A stretch of DNA of 50,215 nt from a bacterium. Its GTDB lineage: Bacteria; Bacillota_I; Bacilli_A; RF39; UBA660. The notes beneath the pieces were generated by a model that was not told the origin of the DNA, did not search any database, and saw nothing but the letters and a program-made list of their open reading frames with translations. Both the position numbers and the translations under genes were made by a program. Of this stretch, positions 15,465-23,136 are shown piece after piece (the first letter of the stretch is position 1; each line of letters starts with the position of its first letter). The stretch covers positions 1 to 50,215 of the forward strand of contig JAUNSN010000005.1 of NCBI GenBank assembly GCA_030539175.1, in the 5' to 3' direction.

Positions 15465-16016
15465 ATGAAAAAAACAAAAACTATTAATATTGACAATAAT
15501 GATGATAAAAAATTATCTGATAAAATTATTGATTTATGTTTATGGTATCAAATAGAAGATTCTCATAGATGGATGGATATAATTAATTTGCAAATAGAGA
15601 GTTGCCAAATGCAATTAAAATTTTTAGAGGAAAATAAGCCATTTTGGTTTCAAAAGAAAAAATTAGAAGAACATAAAAAACAGGTGGAAGAACTAGAAAA
15701 TCAAATTTATAAGTATTATGAAAATTTAGGTAATGAAGTTGATATGATTTTTAAATTACAACAAGCACTTAACAAAGAGGGAACAACAATAAGTTATGAA
15801 AAATTAGTGGAATTATTGAAAAATAATAATGCACCTATAGAAGTCGAGTTAATATTAGGTAAAAAGCATAGAATTTATACTTTATCTAAAGAGGGTTATT
15901 ATGTATTAAAAGACAAAAAAGATGAAGATGAAATGTTTAGTTATTGGTTAAGAGATTGTCTATTAGATACTGAAAATGATACTAAATGTATAAAAATCAT
16001 TAAGTATAATTCATGA
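15465..16016 (+). CDS. 183-aa hypothetical coiled-coil protein
   Basis: The ATG at 15465 follows AGGAGGAA; an ORF start at 15432 lies inside the upstream gene. The protein is helical and charged: DSHRWMDIINLQIESCQMQL, then a strong heptad-like stretch (QKKKLEEHKKQVEELENQIY) at about residues 64-85, then a more compact end (VELILGKKHRIYTLSKEGYY). There is no signal peptide or membrane segment. I do not recognise the family. It is almost certainly co-transcribed with the SpoVT-like gene and may be its partner. Confidence 0.7.
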   Translation: MKKTKTINIDNNDDKKLSDKIIDLCLWYQIEDSHRWMDIINLQIESCQMQLKFLEENKPFWFQKKKLEEHKKQVEELENQIYKYYENLGNEVDMIFKLQQALNKEGTTISYEKLVELLKNNNAPIEVELILGKKHRIYTLSKEGYYVLKDKKDEDEMFSYWLRDCLLDTENDTKCIKIIKYNS

Positions 16017-16053
16017 TACAATAAGTATTATATATAAAAAATCGAGGAAAATA

Positions 16054-16062
16054 TGTTATAAT
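16054..16062 (+). promoter_or_regulatory. extended -10 promoter for the ligase/kinase pair
   Basis: TGTTATAAT ends 30 bases before the ATG at 16093, again without a clear -35, matching the other promoters nearby. Confidence 0.6.
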
Positions 16063-16092
16063 TTATATATAATTAAAAAGTGAGGAAATACA

Positions 16093-17919
16093 ATGAAAAA
16101 TTTGAGAATTAATAATGAGTTTTTTCAAAATAATTCTAATAGTCTAAAAATCGATAGAGATACTAGTAAAAAAATAACTGGATATGCTTCCATTGATAGA
16201 CCATGGCTACAGTATTATGATGTAACTCCAGAAAGTGTGGAAATACCTAATCAAAAATTATACCAATTTATTTATGAGAATAATAAAGCACATCTTGATG
16301 ATGTTGCTATAAATTATTATCACAAAAAAATAACATATCGTGAATTATTTAGTAATGTGGAAAAACTAACAGCTAATTATTTAAAATTAGGAATTAAACC
16401 TGGAGATGTTGTTCCAATTTGTAGTTTGACAACACCAGAAATGTTATATAGTTTTTTTGCATTAAATAATATTGGAGCTATTGCAAATATGCTTGATCCT
16501 CGTACTGGTATTGAAGGATTAAAAAAACATATTAATGAAAATAATAGCAAGTTTTTAATTACTTTAGATGTTTTTAGTTCAAAATTAAATGAATTTATAA
16601 ATGATACAACTCTTGAAAATATTATTAGTTTTTCATTAGGGGATTCATTACCAAAAATAAAAGAATTTTTATTGTCAATGAAAATGAAAAAACAAATAAA
16701 ACCTTTTAATTTTAAGGGAAATGTTATAAACAGTGATGAAGTATTAAAAAAAGCAGTATTGAAAGATAATCTAACAAATAAACAAAATGATGTTGCTTGT
16801 ATAGTTTATACAGGAGGAACAACTGGAGAACCTAAATCTGTTATGCTATCTAACAAAAATTTTGTGGCAATGGCTATTCAATATTCTAAGTTAAAATTAA
16901 ATATGAAAAGGGGAGATACTTTTTTAAGTATTATTCCACCATTTTTCCCATACGGGATATGTGTTTCCACTTATGTACCAATTGCATTAGGGCTAGAAAC
17001 AATCATAGTTCCGAAATTTGATGCAAGTATATTTCCAGAGTTAATGATGGAATATAAACCAAATCATGTTACAGGAGTACCTAAATATTGGGAAGCATTG
17101 ATGAAAGGTCATACTAATAAAAAAACAGATTTATCTTTTATAAAAAGTGCTGGTTGTGGTGGAGATGGTATGAATGCAGAATTAGAAACCCAAATAAATA
17201 ATTTTTTGAAAGCACATAAATCAACATCAAAAGTAATGAAAGGTTATGGTATGACAGAAGTTTCAGCGGCTGCAGTAACTTGTACTGATAATTGCAACGA
17301 AATAGGAAGTGTTGGTATCCCACTTATATGTAATAATGTTTCTATATTTGATAAAGATACCGATCGTGAATTGTCATACTTATCTGATGAAAAAGGTGAA
17401 ATATGTATAAGTGGTCCATGTACAATGTATGGATATAAAGATAATGAACTTGCTACTAATGAGTTAATAAGAACTCATAGTGATGGTGAAAAATGGGTTC
17501 ATACTGGTGATTGTGGAAGAATGGATGAAAACGGAAATCTCTTTGTTGAGGGAAGATATAAAAGAGTTATTGTAAGAAGAGGAATGAATATTTATCCTCT
17601 TGCTATTGAGAATATTATTATGCAAAGTAAATTCATTGATTCAGTTGCAGTAATCGGAATGGAACATCCTGATTTAGTAAGTGTTCCTGTTGCTTGTTAT
17701 ACGGTTAAAGAAGAATATAAGCAAGATTTAGACAGAGTTATTGCAGATATTCAAAATTTATGTTGTAGGGAACTTCCTGACTATTCACTTCCTTATAATT
17801 ACATGATGATTGACTCTATGCCGTTTACATCAGCAGGAAAAATTGATTTTCGTTCTTTAGAAGATATGGTTAATCAAAAAGAAAGCCCTGTTAAAAAGTT
17901 AATTTTACAAAAGGAGTGA
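16093..17919 (+). CDS. AMP-forming acyl-CoA ligase-like enzyme
   Basis: 608 aa adenylate-forming enzyme with the core motifs in order: ACIVYTGGTTGEPKSVML (A3 P-loop, about residue 235), KGYGMTEVSAA (A5), GEICISGPCTMYGY, WVHTGDCGRMDENGNLFVEGR (A7/A8) and the C-terminal Lys of TSAGKIDFR (about 583). It would activate a carboxylic acid as acyl-AMP and pass it to CoA or a carrier. No carrier protein is adjacent, and the substrate pocket cannot be read by eye. The start has GTGAGGA. Its stop lies four bases before the membrane kinase-like gene, so the two are co-translated, an odd pairing that suggests the ligase makes or senses an acyl signal. Confidence 0.88.
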   Translation: MKNLRINNEFFQNNSNSLKIDRDTSKKITGYASIDRPWLQYYDVTPESVEIPNQKLYQFIYENNKAHLDDVAINYYHKKITYRELFSNVEKLTANYLKLGIKPGDVVPICSLTTPEMLYSFFALNNIGAIANMLDPRTGIEGLKKHINENNSKFLITLDVFSSKLNEFINDTTLENIISFSLGDSLPKIKEFLLSMKMKKQIKPFNFKGNVINSDEVLKKAVLKDNLTNKQNDVACIVYTGGTTGEPKSVMLSNKNFVAMAIQYSKLKLNMKRGDTFLSIIPPFFPYGICVSTYVPIALGLETIIVPKFDASIFPELMMEYKPNHVTGVPKYWEALMKGHTNKKTDLSFIKSAGCGGDGMNAELETQINNFLKAHKSTSKVMKGYGMTEVSAAAVTCTDNCNEIGSVGIPLICNNVSIFDKDTDRELSYLSDEKGEICISGPCTMYGYKDNELATNELIRTHSDGEKWVHTGDCGRMDENGNLFVEGRYKRVIVRRGMNIYPLAIENIIMQSKFIDSVAVIGMEHPDLVSVPVACYTVKEEYKQDLDRVIADIQNLCCRELPDYSLPYNYMMIDSMPFTSAGKIDFRSLEDMVNQKESPVKKLILQKE

Positions 17920-17923
17920 GAAA

Positions 17924-19831
17924 ATGGGTACTGGTGTTTTACTAACAATATGCAGTTTACTTTATGTAATTATACTTGGAATTGTATATTTTAAAAAGAA
18001 AAAAATAGATTCTTATGAAAATAAAATCTTTAGCAAAATAATAATTTCAAATGTAATAGGTTTGATTTTGCATTTATCATTATATTGTTTAATGTCGTTT
18101 TTTGGAACAAATAATGTTTATACGATTGTCGTATCAAAAGTTTATTTAATTTATTTAATAACTTATATGATACTATTTACAGGATATGTTTTCATTATTT
18201 CTATGAAAAACAAAACAAATATAGAAAAAAAATACAAATTGTTGATGATTTGTTCATTAATAATAATAATTTTGTTATCATTTATTATTTGTTACTTACC
18301 AATTGAATTTCATAATGAAATTGGAAAAATGTACTCTTATGGCAAGTCTGTTACTGTGGTATATTTAGTTGGTTTTGCAGTGATATTTTTGAATGTAATT
18401 TTTCTTTTAAGAAATTTGAATAATGCATTAGATAAAAAATACTATCCTTTATTTTTATATTTTCTTTTAGGATTGGTTACAACATTAATTCAATTTAAAT
18501 ATCCTTATATACAATTAATAACTGCAAAGGATTCTTTAATTATATTTTTAATGTATTTTACAATAGAAAATCCAGATATTAAAATGATTAAAGAATTGAC
18601 TTACTCGAAAGAAGTAGCGGAAAGATCAAAAAATGAAACTATCAATATTTTAAATGATATGTCTAAATATTTAAAAACATCATTAGATAAACTTATATCT
18701 TTTGGTTATAAGAAAATAAATAAAAATAATTTAGAAGAAGTAAATAAAGAAATAAATTATTTTCAAAAATTTTCACTTACTTTAGCTGATAGAATTTCAA
18801 GTTTAATAGATATTGCAAAAATTGAAAGTAGTGATTATATAGAAACTAACAATAAATATGATACTTATGAAATGTTGAATGATTTAAAAGAACTTATAAA
18901 TTATAAAAAAGGCAATAAGAAAATTACTATTACAACAGATATTAGTGATAATATAAATAAGATATTATATGGTGATGATGAAAAAGTTAAGAAGGTAGTA
19001 TTATATGTTACTGGTATTATTGTTGAAATGATGAAAACAGGAACAGTTAATATTACAATTGATAATATGACAGTAGGAAGATTTTGTAAATTAAAATTTA
19101 ATTTTCATGTAGATAATCCCATAATTAAAGATTATATAGAATTTGATGATTCACATACTTTTAAAGATGCTTTTGAAATTTCAGATAATAATGGAAATTT
19201 TATAAAGAAAAACATAAATGAATTTGAATTAAATCAAAAGATAGTTGGTAAATTATTAGGTTTATTAAATGGGGAGATAGATTTTAAAACAGAGGATAAT
19301 TATACCGAAGTAATTGTGTCTTTAAAGCAAAGGGTAGTCCCTGAGTATGATATAGAACCAGAAGTAGTTACGGAAGAAAATATTAAAATAAAATACTTTG
19401 ATGTAAGTGATAAGAGAATTCTTGTTGTAGATGATAATAATACTAAAATAAAAGAATTAATTAGAATATTAAGACCTTATAAGGTAAAAATTGATATTGC
19501 AAGAAATGTAGATGAATTGAAATCAGCAGTAGAGAGTAATAAGGTTTATGATCTAGTAATGGTAGATGATATTATTCCAGAACCAATGGATGATGTTGAT
19601 GCTTATGGGGATGTTTTAGAATATTCATACTCTATTAAAAAGAAAACAAAAGATTTAATAACAAGAGCAAAATATGATATTCCACTAATTATAATGGTAA
19701 CTCCTAATAAAAATTCATACGAAGAAAAATATTTAAAATCTGGATTTGATGATTACCTTATAAAACCAATAAAGAAATCTGATGTAAATAATATTATGAA
19801 AAAATATTTTAAAAAAAACAATAACAGATAA
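17924..19831 (+). CDS. membrane hybrid histidine kinase with degenerate catalytic motifs
   Basis: 635 aa. Residues 1-215 hold about seven hydrophobic segments (LLTICSLLYVIILGIVYF first), a 7TM sensor. A DHp-like helical hairpin follows, but at the phospho-acceptor place (typical NMSHELRTPL) it reads NDMSKYLKTSLD, with Lys for His. In the ATPase-like domain GDDEKVKKVVLYVTGIIVEM replaces the usual GDxxRLxQVLxNLLSNA, losing the N-box Asn. The C-terminal REC domain (about 497-632) keeps key residues: RILVVDDNN, LVMVDDIIPEP, the Thr of MVTPN and the Lys of LIKPI. So phosphorylation input by its own kinase looks lost while the receiver looks competent. It is co-translated with the ligase, and a terminator follows. 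Confidence 0.8.
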   Translation: MGTGVLLTICSLLYVIILGIVYFKKKKIDSYENKIFSKIIISNVIGLILHLSLYCLMSFFGTNNVYTIVVSKVYLIYLITYMILFTGYVFIISMKNKTNIEKKYKLLMICSLIIIILLSFIICYLPIEFHNEIGKMYSYGKSVTVVYLVGFAVIFLNVIFLLRNLNNALDKKYYPLFLYFLLGLVTTLIQFKYPYIQLITAKDSLIIFLMYFTIENPDIKMIKELTYSKEVAERSKNETINILNDMSKYLKTSLDKLISFGYKKINKNNLEEVNKEINYFQKFSLTLADRISSLIDIAKIESSDYIETNNKYDTYEMLNDLKELINYKKGNKKITITTDISDNINKILYGDDEKVKKVVLYVTGIIVEMMKTGTVNITIDNMTVGRFCKLKFNFHVDNPIIKDYIEFDDSHTFKDAFEISDNNGNFIKKNINEFELNQKIVGKLLGLLNGEIDFKTEDNYTEVIVSLKQRVVPEYDIEPEVVTEENIKIKYFDVSDKRILVVDDNNTKIKELIRILRPYKVKIDIARNVDELKSAVESNKVYDLVMVDDIIPEPMDDVDAYGDVLEYSYSIKKKTKDLITRAKYDIPLIIMVTPNKNSYEEKYLKSGFDDYLIKPIKKSDVNNIMKKYFKKNNNR

Positions 19832-19848
19832 AGTTGTTATTGTTTTTT
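19813..19848. terminator. bidirectional terminator
   Basis: A 13-bp stem (AAAAAACAATAAC/GTTATTGTTTTTT) with a 10-base loop overlaps the ends of two convergent genes and can serve both strands. Confidence 0.85.
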
Positions 19849-20610
19849 CTTATTTAAAATAATTCTATGATTGTTTTTGTCAAAGTTTATATCATTAGTT
19901 GAATATTTAAATAGTTCACATAATATTGGTAATCGTTCTCTTATTGATAATTTTTCATCTAAACATTTTAGATATAATTCTATAAATTCTTGTGGTGGTT
20001 TTTCTTTTTTTATAGCATTTCTGTAATCGTCATTTTGCATTACCTTTAATGCTTTTGTTCTTGAAACTCCAGGGAGAGCATTATAAGAAAAGTAAAAATC
20101 TTTGATTCTTTCTAATGTTAAGTGAAATATATGTGTGGAATAAATATCATTGATTGAAATTAAATTAATTAAATCATCAAAAAAATTATTAATTATTGCA
20201 ATTTGCTCTTTGGCAGTTTCTATATCTATGCTTGGCATAGGTAATGAATATAATTGACTAATATAGTCCTGTAATTTAGCAATATTACCGTTAATATCTA
20301 CAATTACATTTCCAAATACTATCATAGAAACCACTGCATTACCTTGATTTTTAAATTCATTTAAAGATTTGTCATACATACTTTTTAAACTTTTTTCAAA
20401 ATATTCTATTCTTATGTTATCAATAAGAATAGATCCTCTAACTTCCTGTTCTAAATCATTACTAAATATAATATGTAAATCTAAATCCGAATATGAATTA
20501 CTAAATCCAGTTTGATTACTTCCATAAAATATGATGCCTTCTAGTTGTTCATTATTTAGATACCCCATTTTATTCACAAATGTTTCAATTATATTTGTGA
20601 ATTTATCCAT
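19837..20610 (-). CDS. nucleotidyltransferase-fold protein
   Basis: 257 aa. GIIFYGSNQTGFSNSYSDLDLHIIF (residues 23-47) is the classic GS-x(n)-DxD signature of minimal/KNT-type nucleotidyltransferases; the first two carboxylates (SDLDLH) are present and a third could be in IRIEYFEK. The rest is helical (IAIINNFFDDLINLI, then LGV-like SRTKALKVM). Relatives include aminoglycoside and lincosamide adenylyltransferases, but also toxin and regulatory enzymes, so resistance should not be assumed. GGAGGG precedes the ATG. It is divergent from the 150-aa gene across a palindrome-containing gap. Confidence 0.75.
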   Translation of the reverse strand: MDKFTNIIETFVNKMGYLNNEQLEGIIFYGSNQTGFSNSYSDLDLHIIFSNDLEQEVRGSILIDNIRIEYFEKSLKSMYDKSLNEFKNQGNAVVSMIVFGNVIVDINGNIAKLQDYISQLYSLPMPSIDIETAKEQIAIINNFFDDLINLISINDIYSTHIFHLTLERIKDFYFSYNALPGVSRTKALKVMQNDDYRNAIKKEKPPQEFIELYLKCLDEKLSIRERLPILCELFKYSTNDINFDKNNHRIILNKKKQ

Positions 20611-20632
20611 AAAATTTTACCCTCCTAAAATA

Positions 20633-20641
20633 ATTATAACA
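20633..20641 (-). promoter_or_regulatory. extended -10 promoter of the nucleotidyltransferase gene
   Basis: On the minus strand TGTTATAAT lies about 22 bases before the start codon, with no clear -35. Confidence 0.55.
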
Positions 20642-20713
20642 GAAATGGAAAATATTTTAGTTTAAATTGTCTGAAATGTTCATTTTTTTGCATAAATGGT
20701 TAATTTGTATCAC

Positions 20714-20729
20714 ATAAGTTAACTTATGG
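20714..20729. promoter_or_regulatory. 16-bp perfect palindrome
   Basis: CATAAGTTAACTTATG is a perfect inverted repeat in the divergent gap at 20611-20815, upstream of both start codons. It is a candidate operator for an unidentified dimeric regulator. Confidence 0.45.
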
Positions 20730-20754
20730 TAATAAATAAATAAATATAAAAACA

Positions 20755-20783
20755 TTGTTGTATTGGTTAAAATGTTGTATAAT
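20755..20783 (+). promoter_or_regulatory. promoter of the 150-aa gene
   Basis: TTGTTG and TATAAT are separated by exactly 17 bases, and the start codon is 32 bases downstream after AAAGGAGG. Confidence 0.65.
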
Positions 20784-20815
20784 AATATACTAACACAAAA
20801 GGAGGAATATACGGT

Positions 20816-21268
20816 ATGAACTCTGATTTTGAACTTTTTTTATCTAATATAAAAGTTAAACTTAATAGCACTGTTTTACAACAAGATAATAATGACATTC
20901 CAAAAGAAAATATAGAAAAGGCTAGAGAAAAAATAATATTTTTCGAGGAAAGAATTTTAGAAGATTTTAATTTTGGCGTTGTTACTTTAGAGGTAGAACA
21001 TCCTACAATTTCTTTGGAAGAAATAATTTTAAAACAAGGGAAGGTTAATATGCCTATTAGTGAACTTGGATATGACACTTCGTTAATAATTATATATCAT
21101 GATAAGGAGAAAAACGTAGATCATACTATTTCCGATTTGTTTTATTCAAGTAAAAAAACCAAAATTGAAGCACAAAATGAATATAATAAATTACATGATA
21201 TTATATTTAATGCTAAAACAGTTAGTGATATTTTTAAAATATTAAATAAAACCCTAGAAAATGTATAA
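20816..21268 (+). CDS. 150-aa hypothetical protein
   Basis: A soluble acidic protein with a strong ribosome binding site (AAAGGAGG). It begins MNSDFELFLSNIKVKLNS, continues with a helix (KENIEKAREKIIFFEERILE) and strand-like segments (FGVVTLEVEHPTISLEEIIL, TSLIIIYHDKEK), and ends helical. There is no signal peptide or membrane segment. I do not recognise the family. It is transcribed alone from a near-consensus promoter and is the last gene before the conjugation module. Confidence 0.65.
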   Translation: MNSDFELFLSNIKVKLNSTVLQQDNNDIPKENIEKAREKIIFFEERILEDFNFGVVTLEVEHPTISLEEIILKQGKVNMPISELGYDTSLIIIYHDKEKNVDHTISDLFYSSKKTKIEAQNEYNKLHDIIFNAKTVSDIFKILNKTLENV

Positions 21269-21278
21269 AATTAATTGA

Positions 21279-21320
21279 TTTATACATAAACAAACAAAAT
21301 TTATACAAAAACAAACAAAG
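21279..21320. repeat. 21-bp tandem repeat, two copies
   Basis: Two adjacent 21-base units, each starting TTTATACA and ending AAACAAACAAA plus one base, differ at two positions. They lie in the gap of about 480 bases between the 150-aa gene and the conjugation module. Confidence 0.65.
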
Positions 21321-21370
21321 TTATATCATTATTTTGTTGCAATTTAATTGTCAAGTGGTAGAATATAGTA

Positions 21371-21413
21371 AACTTGAAAAAATTATGCAAATAAGCAATT
21401 GCTTTTTCAAGTT
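21371..21413 (+). other. 11-bp stem with a long loop
   Basis: AACTTGAAAAA and TTTTTCAAGTT pair perfectly around a 21-base loop that holds a smaller GCAATTGC palindrome. No gene overlaps it. It could be a transcript end or a protein-binding cruciform. Confidence 0.5.
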
Positions 21414-21432
21414 AATATATGTTTTTAATCTT

Positions 21433-21470
21433 AAAAGACTATAAAAACAACGAATTATAGTCTTTTTTAT
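21433..21470 (+). terminator. intrinsic terminator upstream of the conjugation module
   Basis: A 12-bp stem (AAAAGACTATAA/TTATAGTCTTTT) with a 10-base loop ends in a T-run. It isolates the conjugation promoter at 21501 from upstream read-through. Confidence 0.85.
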
Positions 21471-21500
21471 ATGATTTTAAAACAAAATAATAAAAAATTA

Positions 21501-21529
21501 TTGACAAATACTGGAAAATAAAGTAGCAT
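21501..21529 (+). promoter_or_regulatory. strong promoter of the conjugation module
   Basis: A consensus TTGACA and a TAGCAT are 17 bases apart, the best -35 in the window. The transcript would start near 21536 and run through a 41-codon ORF with an attenuator-like hairpin. Confidence 0.75.
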
Positions 21530-21603
21530 AGATAACCTAATTTAAAAAAGCGAGAAGTTTCTATAGCTGCTTATTTTAGGAGGATAAGTTAGGTGGTGAA
21601 ACA

Positions 21604-21729
21604 ATGAAAAAGGAGATTTTATATCTAAATTTCAAACAATTATTAGTTTCGGTTGGTCTGTGTTTTGATGTTGTTATTCATTGGAAAAGAGAGAAGTACC
21701 CTAGGGTGTATTTCCCTCTTTTTTCATAA
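21604..21729 (+). CDS. 41-aa leader-type ORF
   Basis: ATG at 21604 follows TTAGGAGGA and TTAGGTGGTGA sequences. The peptide starts MKKEILYLNFKQLLVSVG and ends KYPRVYFPLFS, with no resemblance to a known family. Its last 14 codons form one arm and the loop of a long terminator-like hairpin, the geometry of translational attenuation (stalled or slow ribosomes prevent the hairpin). It may therefore act as a sensor and need not make a functional protein. Leader ORFs control Tn916-type elements upstream of tet(M) in a similar way (family knowledge). Confidence 0.55.
   Translation: MKKEILYLNFKQLLVSVGLCFDVVIHWKREKYPRVYFPLFS
21685..21724 (+). terminator. attenuator-like hairpin inside the leader ORF
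   Basis: AAAAGAG pairs with CTCTTTT and an inner segment (GAAGTACC/GGTGTATTTC) continues the stem with few mismatches around CTAG, followed by a T-run. It lies at the end of the 41-codon ORF and before the first ICE gene. Confidence 0.65.
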
Positions 21730-21753
21730 TTAGGATTTCAGGGGGAGCAATTT

Positions 21754-22236
21754 ATGAATGAATCAATTGTATTAGAATTTAAAATAGGTGATGAATTTAT
21801 TGATAATGCTTTAATACCAAAAAAAGAAATATTAAAGTATGATATAAATTATTGCTTTGAAAAAGTTGAGGAAAAAATAGACAATTATATTACTGCCCAA
21901 TGTGATTTTCCAAATATAAAAAGACCGACTATTACTTCTAATTATGAAGTAAGATATGAATGCTATGTTCCAAGAAAAACTGACAAAGTAGGTTCTTATG
22001 TTATTAATAAAGTTGATAAAGAAATAGAAATAGTAAGACTTTATAGTGATATAGCAACTGCTTTAGAAAGTTTAAGTAAAGATGAATTCAATTATTTTCT
22101 TCAATGTTTATATTACAAAAAATCAGAAAATTATGTAATTACATTGATGGATACAACAAGATTCCTTTTTGGACACATCAAAAATAGTTGTATTTTAAAG
22201 TTAGCAAAATCATTAGATGTTGCTAAAAAATTATGA
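21754..22236 (+). CDS. 160-aa protein with a possible ArpU/sigma-like C-terminus
   Basis: Starts with GGGGGAGC before ATG. The N-terminal ~90 residues (VLEFKIGDEFIDNALIPKKE, then KRPTITSNYEVRYEC) are unfamiliar. The C-terminal part, SLSKDEFNYFLQCLYYKKSE then FGHIKNSCILKLAKSLDV, has the helix pattern of phage ArpU-type or sigma region-4-like DNA-binding regulators, though the recognition helix is poorly conserved. As the first gene after the attenuator it could be the activator of the conjugation module. An intrinsic terminator follows. Confidence 0.55.
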   Translation: MNESIVLEFKIGDEFIDNALIPKKEILKYDINYCFEKVEEKIDNYITAQCDFPNIKRPTITSNYEVRYECYVPRKTDKVGSYVINKVDKEIEIVRLYSDIATALESLSKDEFNYFLQCLYYKKSENYVITLMDTTRFLFGHIKNSCILKLAKSLDVAKKL

Positions 22237-22244
22237 TAAAAATT

Positions 22245-22269
22245 GTATAGTTAACTCTATACTTTTTTT
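22245..22269 (+). terminator. intrinsic terminator
   Basis: GTATAG/CTATAC with a 6-base loop is followed by seven Ts, eight bases after the stop of the 160-aa gene. Confidence 0.85.
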
Positions 22270-22532
22270 ATGAGTTTATAGTGATCTCATTGTCAAAAAA
22301 CTAAATTATTCTTTTAACACATTTAGACTGACTCGGTCGAATAGAGTAAAATAATGAAATGATGTTAGAAGAATAAATATTTATTTTGTAGGGGGTGATG
22401 TAAATATGATTTAATTTTATAAAAAGTATTGACTTTTCTTTACTTTTGAGTGATTAATAATATGGAAGAAATCATTGATTATTCCTGATTAATTTCTTAT
22501 TTAAGAAGATTAAGGAAAGGTGTTGATGACCA
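22270..22532 (+). other. non-coding gap before the membrane protein gene
   Basis: No gene-sized ORF is visible. It has a TTGACT at 22429 with only poor -10 candidates, and a GGGGGTGATG at about 22392 that looks like a ribosome binding site but leads only to a two-codon ORF (ATG ATT TAA). Confidence 0.4.
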
Positions 22533-23084
22533 GTGAGTATCAAAAAGAAATGTCTTATAGTAGTGCTGTTTTTAATTGTTATAAGTGGCATATTTATAGT
22601 TATAAATAATAAAGATAAAACAGAATTAAAATCAAATAACAAAACTATAAATAAGCAAGAAACAATTGTTGAAGAAAAGAAAGAACAAACAAAAGATATT
22701 ATAGAAGATGAAGTAAAGGAAGAAAAACAAATTGAAGAAAAAGAAACAAAAAAAGTAGAAGAAAAATCTACAAAAGAAAAAGAAAAAAATAATGATAATA
22801 ATGCAATAGAGAAACCGATTAAGGAAGAAACTATTCCAGTCGTTGAAGATAAGAAAGAAGAAGCTGTGCAAACTCCTACTTGTACTCCAAAAAAATTTGT
22901 ATGGAGTTGGGTAGTTCCTGAATTTACTTCTGAAGAAAGTTGTGTAGCAAAAGGAAATACATTCACACCTGAATATGGATTTCAATGTGATTCTTATCAA
23001 GATGACTGTGGAGACTATTATTATATGTTAAAACTATTTGATGACAATTCTAGTTTAATTGATTGGCATACAATAGAAAATTAA
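22533..23084 (+). CDS. membrane-anchored protein with a Cys-rich C-terminal domain
   Basis: 183 aa from a GTG. One hydrophobic segment (KCLIVVLFLIVISGIFIVI, residues 5-24) acts as an uncleaved anchor or signal. A 75-residue Lys/Glu repeat-like linker follows (VEEKKEQTKDIIEDEVKEEK and similar), then a compact domain from about residue 112 with four Cys (PTCTPKK, ESCVAKG, FQCDSYQDDCG) and Trp residues, probably disulfide-bonded and displayed outside. No lipobox is present. I do not recognise the domain. It lies between the regulatory gene and the large adhesin, so a surface role in conjugation or mating-pair recognition is plausible. Confidence 0.65.
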   Translation: MSIKKKCLIVVLFLIVISGIFIVINNKDKTELKSNNKTINKQETIVEEKKEQTKDIIEDEVKEEKQIEEKETKKVEEKSTKEKEKNNDNNAIEKPIKEETIPVVEDKKEEAVQTPTCTPKKFVWSWVVPEFTSEESCVAKGNTFTPEYGFQCDSYQDDCGDYYYMLKLFDDNSSLIDWHTIEN

Positions 23085-23093
23085 AAAACATTT

Positions 23094-23118
23094 AAATACC
23101 TTAAGTGGTATTTTTTTT
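23094..23118 (+). terminator. intrinsic terminator
   Basis: AAATACC/GGTATTT with a 6-base loop followed by a T-run, directly after the Cys-rich protein gene. Confidence 0.8.
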
Positions 23119-23136
23119 ATGCAAGAAAGGAGAATT

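Noticed and set aside
22472-22966. Long minus-strand ORF in the Lys/Glu-rich region
   Set aside because: It is an antisense shadow of the repetitive charged linker, with Ser/Phe-rich low-complexity translation and no ribosome site.
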